A stretch of 58,729 bases of DNA from the NCBI GenBank assembly GCA_964476045.1, contig CAYYYJ010000003.1, positions 1 to 58,729 of the forward strand. The letters run 5' to 3'. Every line of letters begins with the position of its first letter. The stretch's first letter is position 1. The position numbers were made by a program, and so were the translations under genes. This document shows positions 8,379 to 16,023 of this stretch, one piece after another. The notes beneath the pieces were generated by a model. The model saw only the letters and a list, made by a program, of their open reading frames with translations. It was not told where the DNA came from and ran no database searches. Origin of the DNA: CAYYYJ01 sp964476045. GTDB taxonomy: Archaea; Aenigmatarchaeota; Aenigmatarchaeia; QMZP01; JACQNV01.

Positions 8379-8444
8379 GAGGAGGGTGAATTAACAGAAG
8401 AAGCTAGGAGAACCCCTATTTCCCAGTACAAAAAATTGGACTAA
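8379..8444 (+). pseudogene. Antitoxin (RelB-like) C-terminal remnant
   Basis: The frame reads EEGELTEEARRTPISQYKKLD then stop at 8442-8444. This resembles the C-terminus of archaeal RelB-like antitoxins, which carry a TPIS-x-Y motif. No start codon or N-terminal domain is left. The remnant ends two bases before the toxin ATG, the usual spacing of such pairs. Confidence 0.6.
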
Positions 8445-8446
8445 GT

Positions 8447-8612
8447 ATGTGGGAAGTGCTTTTGCATTCGAGAGCTGACGAATTTTTGAATTCTTTAGAT
8501 CCAAAAGTGGCAGAGAGAATAAAAAAACAAGCTTAGGGAAGCAAAAGGAAACCCATTCAGATTTTTGGAAAGCTTGGAGGGGACAGACTATTACAAGCTT
8601 AATGCCTATAAA
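8447..8612 (+). pseudogene. RelE/ParE toxin remnant, frameshifted and truncated
   Basis: From ATG 8447 the frame gives MWEVLLHSRADEFLNSLD and PKVAERIKK, then a stop. A shift of frame around 8530 restores LREAKGNPFRFLESLEGTDY, then YKLNAYKR. Together these are the first two-thirds of a RelE-type toxin, including the core GTDYYKLN segment. The C-terminal strand and catalytic tail are missing, because the frame runs into the kinase start. It is inactive as it stands. Confidence 0.8.
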
Positions 8613-8628
8613 CGTTTCCATTAAAATT

Positions 8629-9171
8629 ATGTTCGTCATCGCCTTCTGCGGGAAAAGGTATTCTGGGAAAGACGAGGGGTGTACCTATCTTGTTTCTGAA
8701 TATGGGTTTACTCAGATGGATTTTTCTAAGAACGCAATAAATCCTATTCTAGAAAAAGAAAATAAAGCCATAACAAGGGATAACCAGGTTGAACTGGTTG
8801 GAAGGCTAAGAAAAGATAGGGGAATCAATATCTTCGCTAAACTTCTTGCAGAAAAAATGGCCCAAAATTCCACAATTTCCGGCCTTAGGTACAAGGAAGA
8901 AGCAGAATATTTAAGGGAAAAGTTTGGCAATAAATTCAAGCTTATTGCAGTAGAAGCAGACGACAAAATAAGATACGAGAGGTCGCTAAAACAAAAAGTG
9001 AAAGGCGAGGGAAGCCATACTTTTGAGCAGTTCTTGGAGAGGGAAAATCTACCCACAGAAAGAGTGATCCCTGAGACAATGAAACTAGCTGATTTTACAA
9101 TAACTAATAATGGGTCCCTAGAAGAGCTTTATAGGCAATTAGATACTATTTTAAAAGGGTTAAGGCTATAA
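8629..9171 (+). CDS. Predicted P-loop nucleotide kinase (dephospho-CoA kinase-like)
   Basis: About 180 residues. The P-loop FCGKRYSGKDE is at residues 6-16, followed by a LID-like region and VEADDKIRYERSLKQ with the arginines expected in this fold. It is closest to the archaeal adenylate/dephospho-CoA kinase-like family, but the substrate is not certain. ATG 8629 is preferred over the in-frame ATG at 8602, because the duplicated fragment at 8309 starts at the equivalent codon. The 5' 28 bases are duplicated 320 bp upstream. Confidence 0.75.
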   Translation: MFVIAFCGKRYSGKDEGCTYLVSEYGFTQMDFSKNAINPILEKENKAITRDNQVELVGRLRKDRGINIFAKLLAEKMAQNSTISGLRYKEEAEYLREKFGNKFKLIAVEADDKIRYERSLKQKVKGEGSHTFEQFLERENLPTERVIPETMKLADFTITNNGSLEELYRQLDTILKGLRL

Positions 9172-9184
9172 TATAGACAATAAC

Positions 9185-9311
9185 GCCTCCGTAGCTCAGC
9201 TGGCCAGAGCGTCTGACTTGTAATTGATATTTTGAGAAGGCAGGAGTTACTGCCCTTCTATGACATCAAAATGATATCAGAAGGTCGCGTGTTCGAATCA
9301 CGTCGGGGGCT
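9185..9311 (+). tRNA. tRNA-Thr (TGT) with anticodon-loop intron
   Basis: After removal of a 53-nt intron (about 9223-9275, position 37/38) a 74-nt cloverleaf remains. The acceptor is GCCTCCG/CGGGGGC with discriminator T, the D-arm GCTCAGCTGGCCAGAGC, the anticodon stem TCTGA/TCAGA with loop CTTGTAA, and the T-loop TTCGAAT. The intron folds on itself through ATTTTGA/TCAAAAT and GAAGGCAG/CTGCCCTTC. This is the only tRNA in the window with a single intron. Confidence 0.93.
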
Positions 9312-9315
9312 CTAA

Positions 9316-9369
9316 GGGACGAAGTTGATCAGCATCTGCATCTCCTGAGTGTCAAGATCAACTTCAACC
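9316..9369 (+). repeat. GAA-hairpin element H1, 4 nt behind tRNA-Thr
   Basis: GGGAC, a perfect 10-bp stem GAAGTTGATC/GATCAACTTC with a 25-nt loop, then AACC. The left flank GGGACGAAG is the same as at the element behind tRNA-Gly, and orientation and distance (4 versus 5 nt) also match. It could be part of a 3' trailer or an insertion at the tRNA end. TATA-like sequence for the next gene starts right after it. Confidence 0.8.
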
Positions 9370-9420
9370 ATTTATTTATATTAGACTCAAACTAAAAATA
9401 TAGATAATGGGAGGTGTAAT

Positions 9421-9561
9421 ATGAGATTTAAAACTAAAACAGAAAAGCCCGATAGCACAGCAAAATGGTTTTTGTTACTATTAATACCAGTCATAAATCT
9501 ATATGGTTTCTGGAAATTAGCAAAACTATTAGGAAATGTTGAATCGGAGAGCGGAGACTGA
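9421..9561 (+). CDS. Tiny membrane protein, paralogue of the one at 12850
   Basis: A 46-residue protein with a strong Shine-Dalgarno (gggaggtg, 7 nt before ATG). A basic N-terminus is followed by a hydrophobic segment KWFLLLLIPVINLYGFWKLA and an acidic tail ending in ESGD. The gene at 12850 encodes the same design (KWFLILLIPIVNFYGFWKLA). The conserved IP-x(2)-N-x-YGFWKLAK centre suggests a real function at the membrane. Unlike most genes here, both copies have strong ribosome binding sites. Confidence 0.8.
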   Translation: MRFKTKTEKPDSTAKWFLLLLIPVINLYGFWKLAKLLGNVESESGD

Positions 9562-9571
9562 GGAGATTGAA

Positions 9572-9664
9572 ATGGGAGAAATTAAAATCTGGAAGAAAAA
9601 CAACCTCTCACATAAGATAATAATACAATCTAGAGATAAAGACCCTAAACATATGCCTATCTAA
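9572..9664 (+). CDS. Small ORF downstream of the tiny membrane protein
   Basis: Thirty codons starting MGEIKIWKKNN, with gaggag 6 nt before the ATG, 10 bases after the previous stop. It is basic and has no recognised domain. Its placement parallels the short AbrB-like gene that follows the other paralogue at 12850, but no sequence similarity is evident. It is plausible but unproven. Confidence 0.45.
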   Translation: MGEIKIWKKNNLSHKIIIQSRDKDPKHMPI

Positions 9665-9704
9665 GGTTAATCAGATTGGAAAATAAACCTTTTCATAAAA
9701 AGTT

Positions 9705-10151
9705 ATGATCGAAGTTCTTTTCAATGATATTCTTGTAAGGATGGTCCTCGCAACTGCAATAGGCGCGATAATAGGACTGGAGAGGGAGTTTCACGGAGTC
9801 TCGCCTGGCTTTAGGGCGCACTCGCTTGTTTGCTTGGGAGCTACTATTTTTACAATAATTTCGCTCCAGTTTACAATTATGGATCCGAATGCAACACTCC
9901 CAGGGGTTACTTCAGGAGTTGTAACCGGCATAGGCTTCCTTGGGGCAGGAGCGATATTTTCTGACAAGGCTGGAGTGCATAAAGGCTTCACTACAGCAGC
10001 CAATATCTGGGTTGTTGCTGCGATAGGAATGGTCGTGGGAATAGGCCAGATACCTATGGCTTTATCAGCAACAGTTCTAGTTTTAATAATCCTGGCTGCG
10101 GGAAAAATATTTGAAAATAAATTAAAAAGGAAGAAGAAGAGACTTTTTTAA
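9705..10151 (+). CDS. MgtC/SapB-family membrane protein
   Basis: A 148-residue protein with four to five transmembrane helices and the MgtC N-terminal signature: ATAIGAIIGLEREFHGVSPGFRAHSLVCLG, then GIGFLGAGAIF. The C-terminal ACT-like domain of full-length MgtC is absent, ending instead in a Lys-rich tail. The family is linked to magnesium stress and ATP homeostasis. Its role here is not shown by context. Confidence 0.88.
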   Translation: MIEVLFNDILVRMVLATAIGAIIGLEREFHGVSPGFRAHSLVCLGATIFTIISLQFTIMDPNATLPGVTSGVVTGIGFLGAGAIFSDKAGVHKGFTTAANIWVVAAIGMVVGIGQIPMALSATVLVLIILAAGKIFENKLKRKKKRLF

Positions 10152-10379
10152 TCAACCTATATTTGCACAATAGATATCAACTAATATTTCTATCGTATTT
10201 TTCACTTCCCCTGGGCTTTCAATTATTGCATAACTGGATAACTCGCGTATATTGTTTATAAGACGTCTCAACCCAACTAAATGTGAATCCGGAATTCTCT
10301 CTCTTCTACCAGACTCATGATAAAAATTAACGTTTCTATCAACTAAATTACAAGTCATAAAATAGAAACCTAATTCCAT
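10152..10379 (-). CDS. Hypothetical protein overlapping the end of kae1
   Basis: Seventy-five residues with no recognised domain. Its ATG lies inside the last codons of kae1 (10-base overlap), so it would be translationally coupled. A hydrophilic centre (ESGRRERIPDSHLVGLRRLI) is followed by an amphipathic helix. It is convergent with and directly abuts mgtC. In many archaea the Bud32 kinase follows Kae1, but this protein is far too short to be Bud32. Confidence 0.55.
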   Translation of the reverse strand: MELGFYFMTCNLVDRNVNFYHESGRRERIPDSHLVGLRRLINNIRELSSYAIIESPGEVKNTIEILVDIYCANIG

Positions 10380-11353
10380 TTAATTTCAACTTCATCGGTC
10401 CTCCACACAGGATTTATATCAGCTTTCTCGCAAATAAGGCCTTTATCACCACATTTATACTGGACAATCCCTGTCCACGCTATGTTCGCGCCGCAGTCGC
10501 CGGAATATTCTTTTGGGACTACAGAGAATTTTGCGTTCCTTTCGCTGCACATTACTTCAAGCATTTGTTGGAGCCTTTTGTTTGCTGCAACTCCGCCTGT
10601 GAGTAAAACCTGGTCTTTTCCCGTGTGGGCTAAAGCGCGTTCTGTTACTTCTGTCAGCATTGCAAAGAGTGTTTCCTGCAAACTAAAACAAACATCTTCT
10701 AAACTATTCCCTGATTTATATTTTCTAATTGCGTCTGTGATTATCCCAGAAAAAGAAAGGTCCATGCCTTTTACAACATAAGGCAATTCTAGATATTTTC
10801 CGTTAAGAGCATTTTTTTCTATCACAGGACCTCCAGGAAAGCCTAAACCAACTTCTCTTGCAAATTTATCTAAAGCATTGCCTACACCCATATCCATGCA
10901 TTCACCGAAGACCCTATATCGATCCCCAACTTTTGAAATAATCTGGGTATTGCCTCCAGACACGTAAAGAACAACAGGATTTTGAAATCCCGTTGTCTGC
11001 CTGCCAATCTCTATGTGGGCCACACAATGGTTTACTCCAAGCAGAGGCTTTTTGTAATCACTTGAAAGTTTTTTAGCTAAAGTCAGAACTTTATTCAAAC
11101 AAGGCGGCAAACCAGGGCCCCTAGAATAAGAAATAATGTCTATATCTTCCATTTTCTTTTTTGCTTCTTCCAGCGCCTTTTCCAGAATTTCAGAGGCAAC
11201 ATCTTCATGATGTTTTGCGCAGTCCATTGGTATTATACCCCAGCCTTCTTTTGGTTTGTAAATATCGCGGGGGTTGGACAAGACTTTTCCTGATTCTTCC
11301 ACTACTGAAATCCCGAGGGTATGAGCCGTGCCTTCGATGCCTAAAGATAACAT
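10370..11353 (-). CDS. kae1: Kae1, tRNA t6A threonylcarbamoyltransferase
   Basis: A 327-residue TsaD/Kae1 protein of the ASKHA fold. NHCVAHIEIGR at 108-118 provides the metal-binding His109 and His113; SGGNTQ, GMDLSFSGI and LLTGGVAANKRL are the nucleotide-binding segments. It transfers the threonylcarbamoyl group to A37 of tRNAs decoding ANN codons as part of KEOPS. It is a stand-alone form without the C-terminal Bud32 kinase fusion found in several archaea. No other KEOPS gene is in the window. Confidence 0.95.
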   Translation of the reverse strand: MLSLGIEGTAHTLGISVVEESGKVLSNPRDIYKPKEGWGIIPMDCAKHHEDVASEILEKALEEAKKKMEDIDIISYSRGPGLPPCLNKVLTLAKKLSSDYKKPLLGVNHCVAHIEIGRQTTGFQNPVVLYVSGGNTQIISKVGDRYRVFGECMDMGVGNALDKFAREVGLGFPGGPVIEKNALNGKYLELPYVVKGMDLSFSGIITDAIRKYKSGNSLEDVCFSLQETLFAMLTEVTERALAHTGKDQVLLTGGVAANKRLQQMLEVMCSERNAKFSVVPKEYSGDCGANIAWTGIVQYKCGDKGLICEKADINPVWRTDEVEIKWN

Positions 11354-11455
11354 AACTAATTCTCATGATCAGAATATTAAAAGCTTAATATGTGAACGCC
11401 AGAAGAAAATACACTGTTCATCTATAATCCACCGGCCCAATTATTGATGGGACGT

Positions 11456-11875
11456 TCATTTATCAAAAGGGTTCACAACCTCCAGCCAAGGTATTTTAGA
11501 GGAGTCCTTTGAATTCTCTGTGACAATTTGGGCAATCGAATTTTCTTCCATTGTGGCTGCCAGGAGGGCGTCGAAGAAACGGAGTTTATGGTTTGAGGAT
11601 ATTTCGAGGGCCTGGATAATTGTTTTTGAAGTATAGCCTACTATCTCAAAAACTCTGGCCATATTAGAAACAAACAAGCTTGTTTTACCATAACCAGCTG
11701 GTGATTTAGACTTCTCCAAAGCCCTGGAAAACTCAGCCAAGTTTTGTATGCTTAAAAAACAGTTCCCTTCCCCAATGGAATTCTCTATCAGTTCCGTGGA
11801 AATTTTGTGCTTGTTTAAATCGCTCTCATCAAAAGCATATACTAAAATATTGCTGTCTATTAATTTTTTAATCAT
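11456..11875 (-). CDS. vapC: PIN-domain toxin (VapC)
   Basis: About 139 residues of the PIN fold: IDSNILVYAFDESD at the start (Asp7), a central Glu in LAEFSRAL, and FFDALLAATMEE carrying the second acidic pair. The start MIKKLIDSN at 11875 is preferred; its ATG overlaps the stop of the truncated antitoxin upstream (TATGATTAA), the usual vapBC overlap. It is predicted to be an endoribonuclease. Its cognate antitoxin has lost its N-terminus (see next entry). Confidence 0.85.
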   Translation of the reverse strand: MIKKLIDSNILVYAFDESDLNKHKISTELIENSIGEGNCFLSIQNLAEFSRALEKSKSPAGYGKTSLFVSNMARVFEIVGYTSKTIIQALEISSNHKLRFFDALLAATMEENSIAQIVTENSKDSSKIPWLEVVNPFDK

Positions 11876-11984
11876 ACAATTCGTCTCTGTTTTCGTAGAC
11901 CTTTCCTTTAAATCCCAAATCAATACCTTTTTTCATTAATTCGATAAGCCTTTTCTTTGCAACCTCTTTTTCCAGAATTAACCT
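11868..11984 (-). pseudogene. Truncated VapB antitoxin, C-terminal half only
   Basis: The frame reads LILEKEVAKKRLIELMKKG then IDLGFKGKVYENRDELYD and stops inside the following vapC start. This is the C-terminal toxin-binding half of a VapB-like antitoxin. Its frame runs out of phase into the end of the upstream vapC with no start codon, so the DNA-binding half is gone. The break point coincides with the stop of the vapC at 11983, suggesting replacement of the N-terminal half by another vapBC pair. Confidence 0.7.
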
Positions 11985-12354
11985 ACAAGATTTCGACTTC
12001 TAGCCCTTCAATTCCTAAAAAGCCTTTATCCAAAGTTATCAACTTCGCGTTGTTTGAAATGCAGATTCCGGCTATGAAAATATCTATATCATCTATGGAT
12101 TTGCCTTTTCTCGACAGCTCTTTTTTTATCCTGGAACTTTCAAAAGCAGAAGACGGGCCAAAAGCCCAGATTTCCAGAGAAGCCATGAAACCGTAAAGCC
12201 GCGACATTTCATTTGCTCTCGCCCCAACAAGAAGTTCATGGATGCTGAATGCGGTTATCGATGACTCGGTTTTTTCGATTATCTGATTTATCGTTTTGCC
12301 TGTCTCTGTCCCTTTCAAAATCTCAATAACAGCTGACGTGTCTAAAATTATCAT
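11983..12354 (-). CDS. vapC: PIN-domain toxin (VapC)
   Basis: A 123-residue PIN protein. MIILDTSAVIEILKG gives the first Asp, SIHELLVGA the conserved Glu, and SIDDIDIFIAGICISNNAKLITLD the C-terminal acidic pair. Its start overlaps the stop of the upstream vapB by four bases. It is predicted to be a tRNA- or mRNA-cleaving endoribonuclease. Confidence 0.9.
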   Translation of the reverse strand: MIILDTSAVIEILKGTETGKTINQIIEKTESSITAFSIHELLVGARANEMSRLYGFMASLEIWAFGPSSAFESSRIKKELSRKGKSIDDIDIFIAGICISNNAKLITLDKGFLGIEGLEVEIL

Positions 12355-12605
12355 GATCCATTTCCAAAATGCTGAATATGCCTTTTTCTCATGGATTCTG
12401 AAACATTTTTCCTTATTTCCTTTACTCTCGCCTGGAGCTCTTCAGCAGAACTTTCTGAATCCTTTAGAAGACCAAAAAAGTCGCTTACAGACCTTTTTTG
12501 CGAGCCTACTCGTTTGATTACATCGCTAAAACTCTCGTCTTCCCTTTTCATACCTTTGAGCGTATTGTAAGCATCTTCTGTAACTGTTATAGTTTTTACT
12601 GTCAT
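12351..12605 (-). CDS. vapB: VapB-type antitoxin
   Basis: An 84-residue protein beginning MTVKTITVTEDAYNTLKGMKREDESFSDVI, typical of the archaeal VapB family with an N-terminal ribbon-helix-helix. The C-terminal half (residues 40-84) is the charged toxin-binding tail. It overlaps vapC by four bases. A perfect 20-bp palindrome sits four bases upstream of the start codon (12610-12629), expected to be its operator. Another member of the same family is at 43698. Confidence 0.9.
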   Translation of the reverse strand: MTVKTITVTEDAYNTLKGMKREDESFSDVIKRVGSQKRSVSDFFGLLKDSESSAEELQARVKEIRKNVSESMRKRHIQHFGNGS

Positions 12606-12609
12606 ATCA

Positions 12610-12629
12610 GTTTAAACATATGTTTAAAC
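12610..12629. promoter_or_regulatory. Perfect 20-bp palindrome upstream of vapB
   Basis: GTTTAAACATATGTTTAAAC is its own reverse complement and ends four bases before the vapB start codon. Its placement fits an operator bound by the VapB dimer for autorepression. Confidence 0.75.
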
Positions 12630-12735
12630 TTATATTTAAGGCTTAGCGTAAGAGCCACGTTTAGGTAATTGTTATCTTCTTTCAGTGATAAACCTTTATA
12701 AACCCCCGATCCATAAGATAAGTAGTTTAATAGAA

Positions 12736-12813
12736 AGGACCGGAATAACACAATGGCTGAACGATGAACAAAGATTCGATCACAATTTCAGCTTAGAACT
12801 ATTTACCGGTCCT
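12736..12813 (+). promoter_or_regulatory. Long-range stem in the leader of the tiny membrane protein gene
   Basis: AGGACCGG (12736-12743) pairs perfectly with CCGGTCCT (12806-12813). The enclosed 62 bases lie in the region upstream of the strong ribosome binding site at 12838. The frame is open through it, so a longer protein is formally possible, but the strong site favours a start at 12850. It may be a structured leader; the paralogue at 9421 has no such stem. Confidence 0.45.
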
Positions 12814-12849
12814 GTTTACACAATTATAAAATTCGTCGGAGGTGATAAA

Positions 12850-12981
12850 ATGAAATTTAAAAACAAGCCAGAAAGCACATTGAAATGGTTCTTGATATTG
12901 CTAATACCGATAGTAAACTTCTACGGGTTTTGGAAATTAGCTAAAGTGTTAGCAAACCTAGAAAACGAGCGGGGAGATTAA
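12850..12981 (+). CDS. Tiny membrane protein, paralogue of the one at 9421
   Basis: A 43-residue protein with ggaggtgat 5 nt before the ATG. It has a basic N-terminus, hydrophobic KWFLILLIPIVNFYGFWKLA and acidic tail ENERGD. About two-thirds of its residues are shared with the 46-residue copy 3.4 kb upstream. The downstream partner is an AbrB-like protein. No family name is known to me. Confidence 0.8.
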   Translation: MKFKNKPESTLKWFLILLIPIVNFYGFWKLAKVLANLENERGD

Positions 12982-13016
12982 GACTATCACAACGAGAAGG
13001 AGTAGGAATTAAACTT

Positions 13017-13175
13017 ATGCAAAAATTTGACATTAGATTGGATGACAAAGGCAAGGTACTCATACCGAAAGCAGTGATGGACAGCGTTAGAGGCCAGAAG
13101 CTTGTAATGGTTTTCGATGGAACACAAATAAGGATAATGCCAAAATCAATGTACAAGAATTTGGAAAGTGCCTGA
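13017..13175 (+). CDS. AbrB/MazE-like DNA-binding protein
   Basis: Fifty-two residues: MQKFDIRLDDKGKVLIPKAV matches the SpoVT/AbrB swapped-hairpin start, and QKLVMVFDGTQIRIMPK gives the second half of the barrel. aaggag precedes the ATG by about ten bases. Such proteins dimerise to bind palindromes and often act as antitoxins or local regulators. No PIN or MazF partner follows, so it may regulate the small membrane protein gene 35 bases upstream. Confidence 0.7.
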   Translation: MQKFDIRLDDKGKVLIPKAVMDSVRGQKLVMVFDGTQIRIMPKSMYKNLESA

Positions 13176-13241
13176 TTCCTGTTTCCCAGAATGATCGGTT
13201 AAAACTTAAAAAGTTTCTCAAACAAATAATAAACTGTTTAT

Positions 13242-14204
13242 ATGAGTTACAAAACAGGAATACCTTCTCTCAATTTAAGGGATTTAAAGGCAACAGGGGA
13301 AAATTCCCACGACCTGACCAGATTTGTTGATGGCGTTGGAAGGGCGTATGAAATATATGGTTTTTGCAGAGTAAGAGGGCACAAGCTACAAGAAGAAACC
13401 AAGAGAAAACTATACACTGTAGCAAGAGATTTTTTTAATATCCCTGCCAAAGCTAAATTAAGGTATAAACTTCCAGGTGTTAATAGGGGATATAAAGGCC
13501 TCAAGGAAGAAAGCGCAAAAAACAGCAAAGAAGGCGACCTCAAAGAATTTTTCCATGTAGGCAGGGAACTCCAGCCAGAAGAATTAAGAGCTTTACAATA
13601 TCCAGATAATGTCTGGCCCCCTGAAATCCCCGAATTCAAGGATGCGACAATCAAGGCTTATATCGAATTTGAAGCATCAGGAAATGATATTCTTGAAGCT
13701 ATCGCTCTTTACCTAGACTTAGGACGTGAATATTTCAGAGAAAGGACGAGGAACGGGAACAGTGTGTTAAGACTGATCAGCTATCCGCCAATTACTTCAG
13801 ATCCAGGAAATGCCATTAGATCAGGGGCACATGAAGACATAAATTTGATAACACTTCTAACAGGAGCTGATTCCCCTGGATTGGAAATACAAACTAGAAA
13901 AGAAGGCTGGATCCCTGTCGATGCAGAGGAAGGTGAACTGGTTGTAAATGCAGGTGATATGTTGCAATGGCTGACAAACGGAAGAATAAGATCAACTACA
14001 CACAGGGTTGTAAATCCACCAGTATCTGGATGGAAGCAGCAAAGAATTTCCATGCCATTTTTTATGCATCCCCTTGACAGTGTAGATCTAACCCCTCCAG
14101 AAAAATTCATAACAACTGATAGGCCACAAAGGTTTGGAAACATCACAGCAGGCCGTTATTTACAAGAAAGGCTTGGGCAAAACTATAAGCCGACTGGCGT
14201 ATAA
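13242..14204 (+). CDS. 2-oxoglutarate/Fe(II)-dependent dioxygenase (IPNS-like)
   Basis: A 320-residue isopenicillin-N-synthase-like oxygenase. The iron ligands are His197 and Asp199 in AHEDIN and His254 in TTHRVV, and Arg268-x-Ser270 in QQRIS would bind 2-oxoglutarate. The N-terminal half has the usual DIOX_N features, including FFNIPAKAK. This family is mostly bacterial and eukaryotic, so transfer is likely. Nothing nearby identifies the substrate. A TATA-like element (aacttaaaaag) lies about 40 bases upstream. Confidence 0.88.
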   Translation: MSYKTGIPSLNLRDLKATGENSHDLTRFVDGVGRAYEIYGFCRVRGHKLQEETKRKLYTVARDFFNIPAKAKLRYKLPGVNRGYKGLKEESAKNSKEGDLKEFFHVGRELQPEELRALQYPDNVWPPEIPEFKDATIKAYIEFEASGNDILEAIALYLDLGREYFRERTRNGNSVLRLISYPPITSDPGNAIRSGAHEDINLITLLTGADSPGLEIQTRKEGWIPVDAEEGELVVNAGDMLQWLTNGRIRSTTHRVVNPPVSGWKQQRISMPFFMHPLDSVDLTPPEKFITTDRPQRFGNITAGRYLQERLGQNYKPTGV

Positions 14205-14234
14205 ACTTTTAAATCGGTTTGTTCTACTAAAACA

Positions 14235-14735
14235 ATGCCAGAAATAAAAAAAGAAATGAACGTTCTCGAAGCGATGTCAGTGTTCCCCCGCATCTCCACA
14301 ATTCTGACACAAAACAAAATAAAATCCCTAAAAGTTCTCGAGAGCCTGGAAAAGAATATCCAGCTTTCAGGAAAAAATGTGGACGAAATTCTGGATATTA
14401 TAAACAAAGAATTTGAGGAGTCACAAAAACCTGTAAAAATTGATATCGAGAAAATTCTCGATGTCACAGAACAAGCTGTCCACGAATTCAAAAAACTCCT
14501 GGAAAAGAAAAACAAAAAAAGTTGGTGTGTCCGCCTCCTCGTCCATTCCCCAAGCCCAAACAAATACGCTTACTCAATGGATTTTGAAAAAAATCCGGCT
14601 AGAGACGATATTGTAATAGAAAAACACGGGATGAAATTCTTTGTTGCTAAAAAACATTTAGATACAATAAAAAACGTCAAGATAGGTTTTGATGGGATTA
14701 AAAAAGGTTTTGTTTTTTCCAAAATAGAAAACTAA
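14235..14735 (+). CDS. Hypothetical protein with a Cys-poor HesB/IscA-like C-terminal domain
   Basis: A 166-residue protein. Residues 1-50 resemble a DUF1858-like helical domain (MNVLEAMSVFPRISTILTQN), followed by a helical linker. Residues 95-166 (CVRLLVHSP, FEKNPARDDIVIEKHGMKFF, GFVFSKIEN) resemble the A-type Fe-S carrier fold. The three cysteines used by IscA/HesB are missing; only one Cys remains. Fe-S carrier activity is therefore doubtful. The domain assignment is inference. Confidence 0.5.
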   Translation: MPEIKKEMNVLEAMSVFPRISTILTQNKIKSLKVLESLEKNIQLSGKNVDEILDIINKEFEESQKPVKIDIEKILDVTEQAVHEFKKLLEKKNKKSWCVRLLVHSPSPNKYAYSMDFEKNPARDDIVIEKHGMKFFVAKKHLDTIKNVKIGFDGIKKGFVFSKIEN

Positions 14736-15974
14736 TTACAGCAACTCGCCCCAACCAATAAGCCTCCATCTCCCTGCAACCTGACGGGAAATTGCTATCC
14801 TGTCACCCTTATCTGCACATATAGGAAGCTTTAGCTCAACTAAAGTTTTTTTTGCAGAGCTGAGGACCACACCAACTGTTCTAGTTGTTCCAATGTTTAG
14901 CATCAGGGGTTCGCCTGTTTTTATTGGATCCACTTTAAGCTCTTCCCTTGTTCCGAGAACCCTGTCCAGCAAGCTTATTTTTATTGTAATTTCATCCAAA
15001 GTCTCAGGGAGTTTTCCAGGCAAGCCAGCTATTGCTCCAGACAAGCTATCAGCTTTGGTTAGATAGGGATCCAGTAAAGTTGAGATTCCCAGAAGCCCTC
15101 CAGGGCCAGCTTTTTGCAGGCCAAAACCAGCTTTTTGCAGGCCAACTATTTTCGTTCTGACAGGCTGATATCTGTCCTTTACTTTTATTCCGGGCCTTAT
15201 CTCTATTTCTTGGTTTATTTTCAATTCACCTTGGATAAGGGAGCCGCCTAGAATGCCTCCGCTCAAGTCAGGGATATTTGTTCCTGGCTTGTTAACATCA
15301 AAAGATCTTGCAATCAGCATCCTAGGTGGTTTAGAAGGATCTCTCTTCGGCGTTTTTATTGCCTCCTGTATTGCCTGGATAAGCAGATCCATGTTAGCTC
15401 CGTGCTTGGCTGATATAGGCACTATCGGCGCATTTTCTGCAACAGTCCCTTTAACAAATTCTTTTATCTGCTGATAATTCTTGAGCGCATTCTCTTTAGT
15501 CACAGCATCAACTTTATTTTGGACAATTACAATCTGTTTTATTCCTCCAATATCCAAAGCTGTGAGATGCTCCCTTGTCTGAGGTTGCGGACACTGTTCT
15601 GTTGCAGATATTACAAGCAAGGCTCCGTCCATTATTGAGGTCCCTGATAAAACAGTTGCCATCAAAGTCTCGTGGCCTGGCGCGTCGACTAGGCTCACTG
15701 TTCTTTCAGGTTCGCAGTCAGAAAAGCAGCTAGGGCATTTGGATTTGTTTGAGTATGTTTGGCATTTTTCGCACTTGTAGAAAGTTGCTTCTGCGTATCC
15801 TAACTTTATTGTAATCCCTCTCTTGATTTCTTCAGAATGTGTGTCAGTCCATTTACCTGTTAGAGCTTGGGTAAGGGTTGTTTTGCCGTGGTCGACATGG
15901 CCTGTTGTCCCTATATTTACTTCAGGGATGAGTTTTTGATCCACTTCACTTTTTTGTTTAAGATTTTCAGCCAT
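14736..15974 (-). CDS. eif2g: Translation initiation factor aIF2, gamma subunit
   Basis: A 412-residue GTPase of normal length. G1 is GHVDHGKT, G3 DAPGHE and G4 NKVD, and a zinc-binding CEKC/CPSC loop lies between G1 and G3 as in all aIF2-gamma. Domains II and III follow. It carries initiator Met-tRNA to the small ribosomal subunit. It is downstream of eS6, a common archaeal pairing, with an acyl-carrier-protein gene inserted between them. Confidence 0.97.
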   Translation of the reverse strand: MAENLKQKSEVDQKLIPEVNIGTTGHVDHGKTTLTQALTGKWTDTHSEEIKRGITIKLGYAEATFYKCEKCQTYSNKSKCPSCFSDCEPERTVSLVDAPGHETLMATVLSGTSIMDGALLVISATEQCPQPQTREHLTALDIGGIKQIVIVQNKVDAVTKENALKNYQQIKEFVKGTVAENAPIVPISAKHGANMDLLIQAIQEAIKTPKRDPSKPPRMLIARSFDVNKPGTNIPDLSGGILGGSLIQGELKINQEIEIRPGIKVKDRYQPVRTKIVGLQKAGFGLQKAGPGGLLGISTLLDPYLTKADSLSGAIAGLPGKLPETLDEITIKISLLDRVLGTREELKVDPIKTGEPLMLNIGTTRTVGVVLSSAKKTLVELKLPICADKGDRIAISRQVAGRWRLIGWGELL

Positions 15975-16023
15975 AGAATTATAACTAATTTTGTCTCAAA
16001 GCTTTAATAAAGGGAGAAATAAT

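Noticed and set aside
12685..12849. N-terminal extension of the tiny membrane protein by 55 codons
   Set aside because: A strong ribosome binding site stands directly before ATG 12850, and the paralogue at 9421 has no extension.
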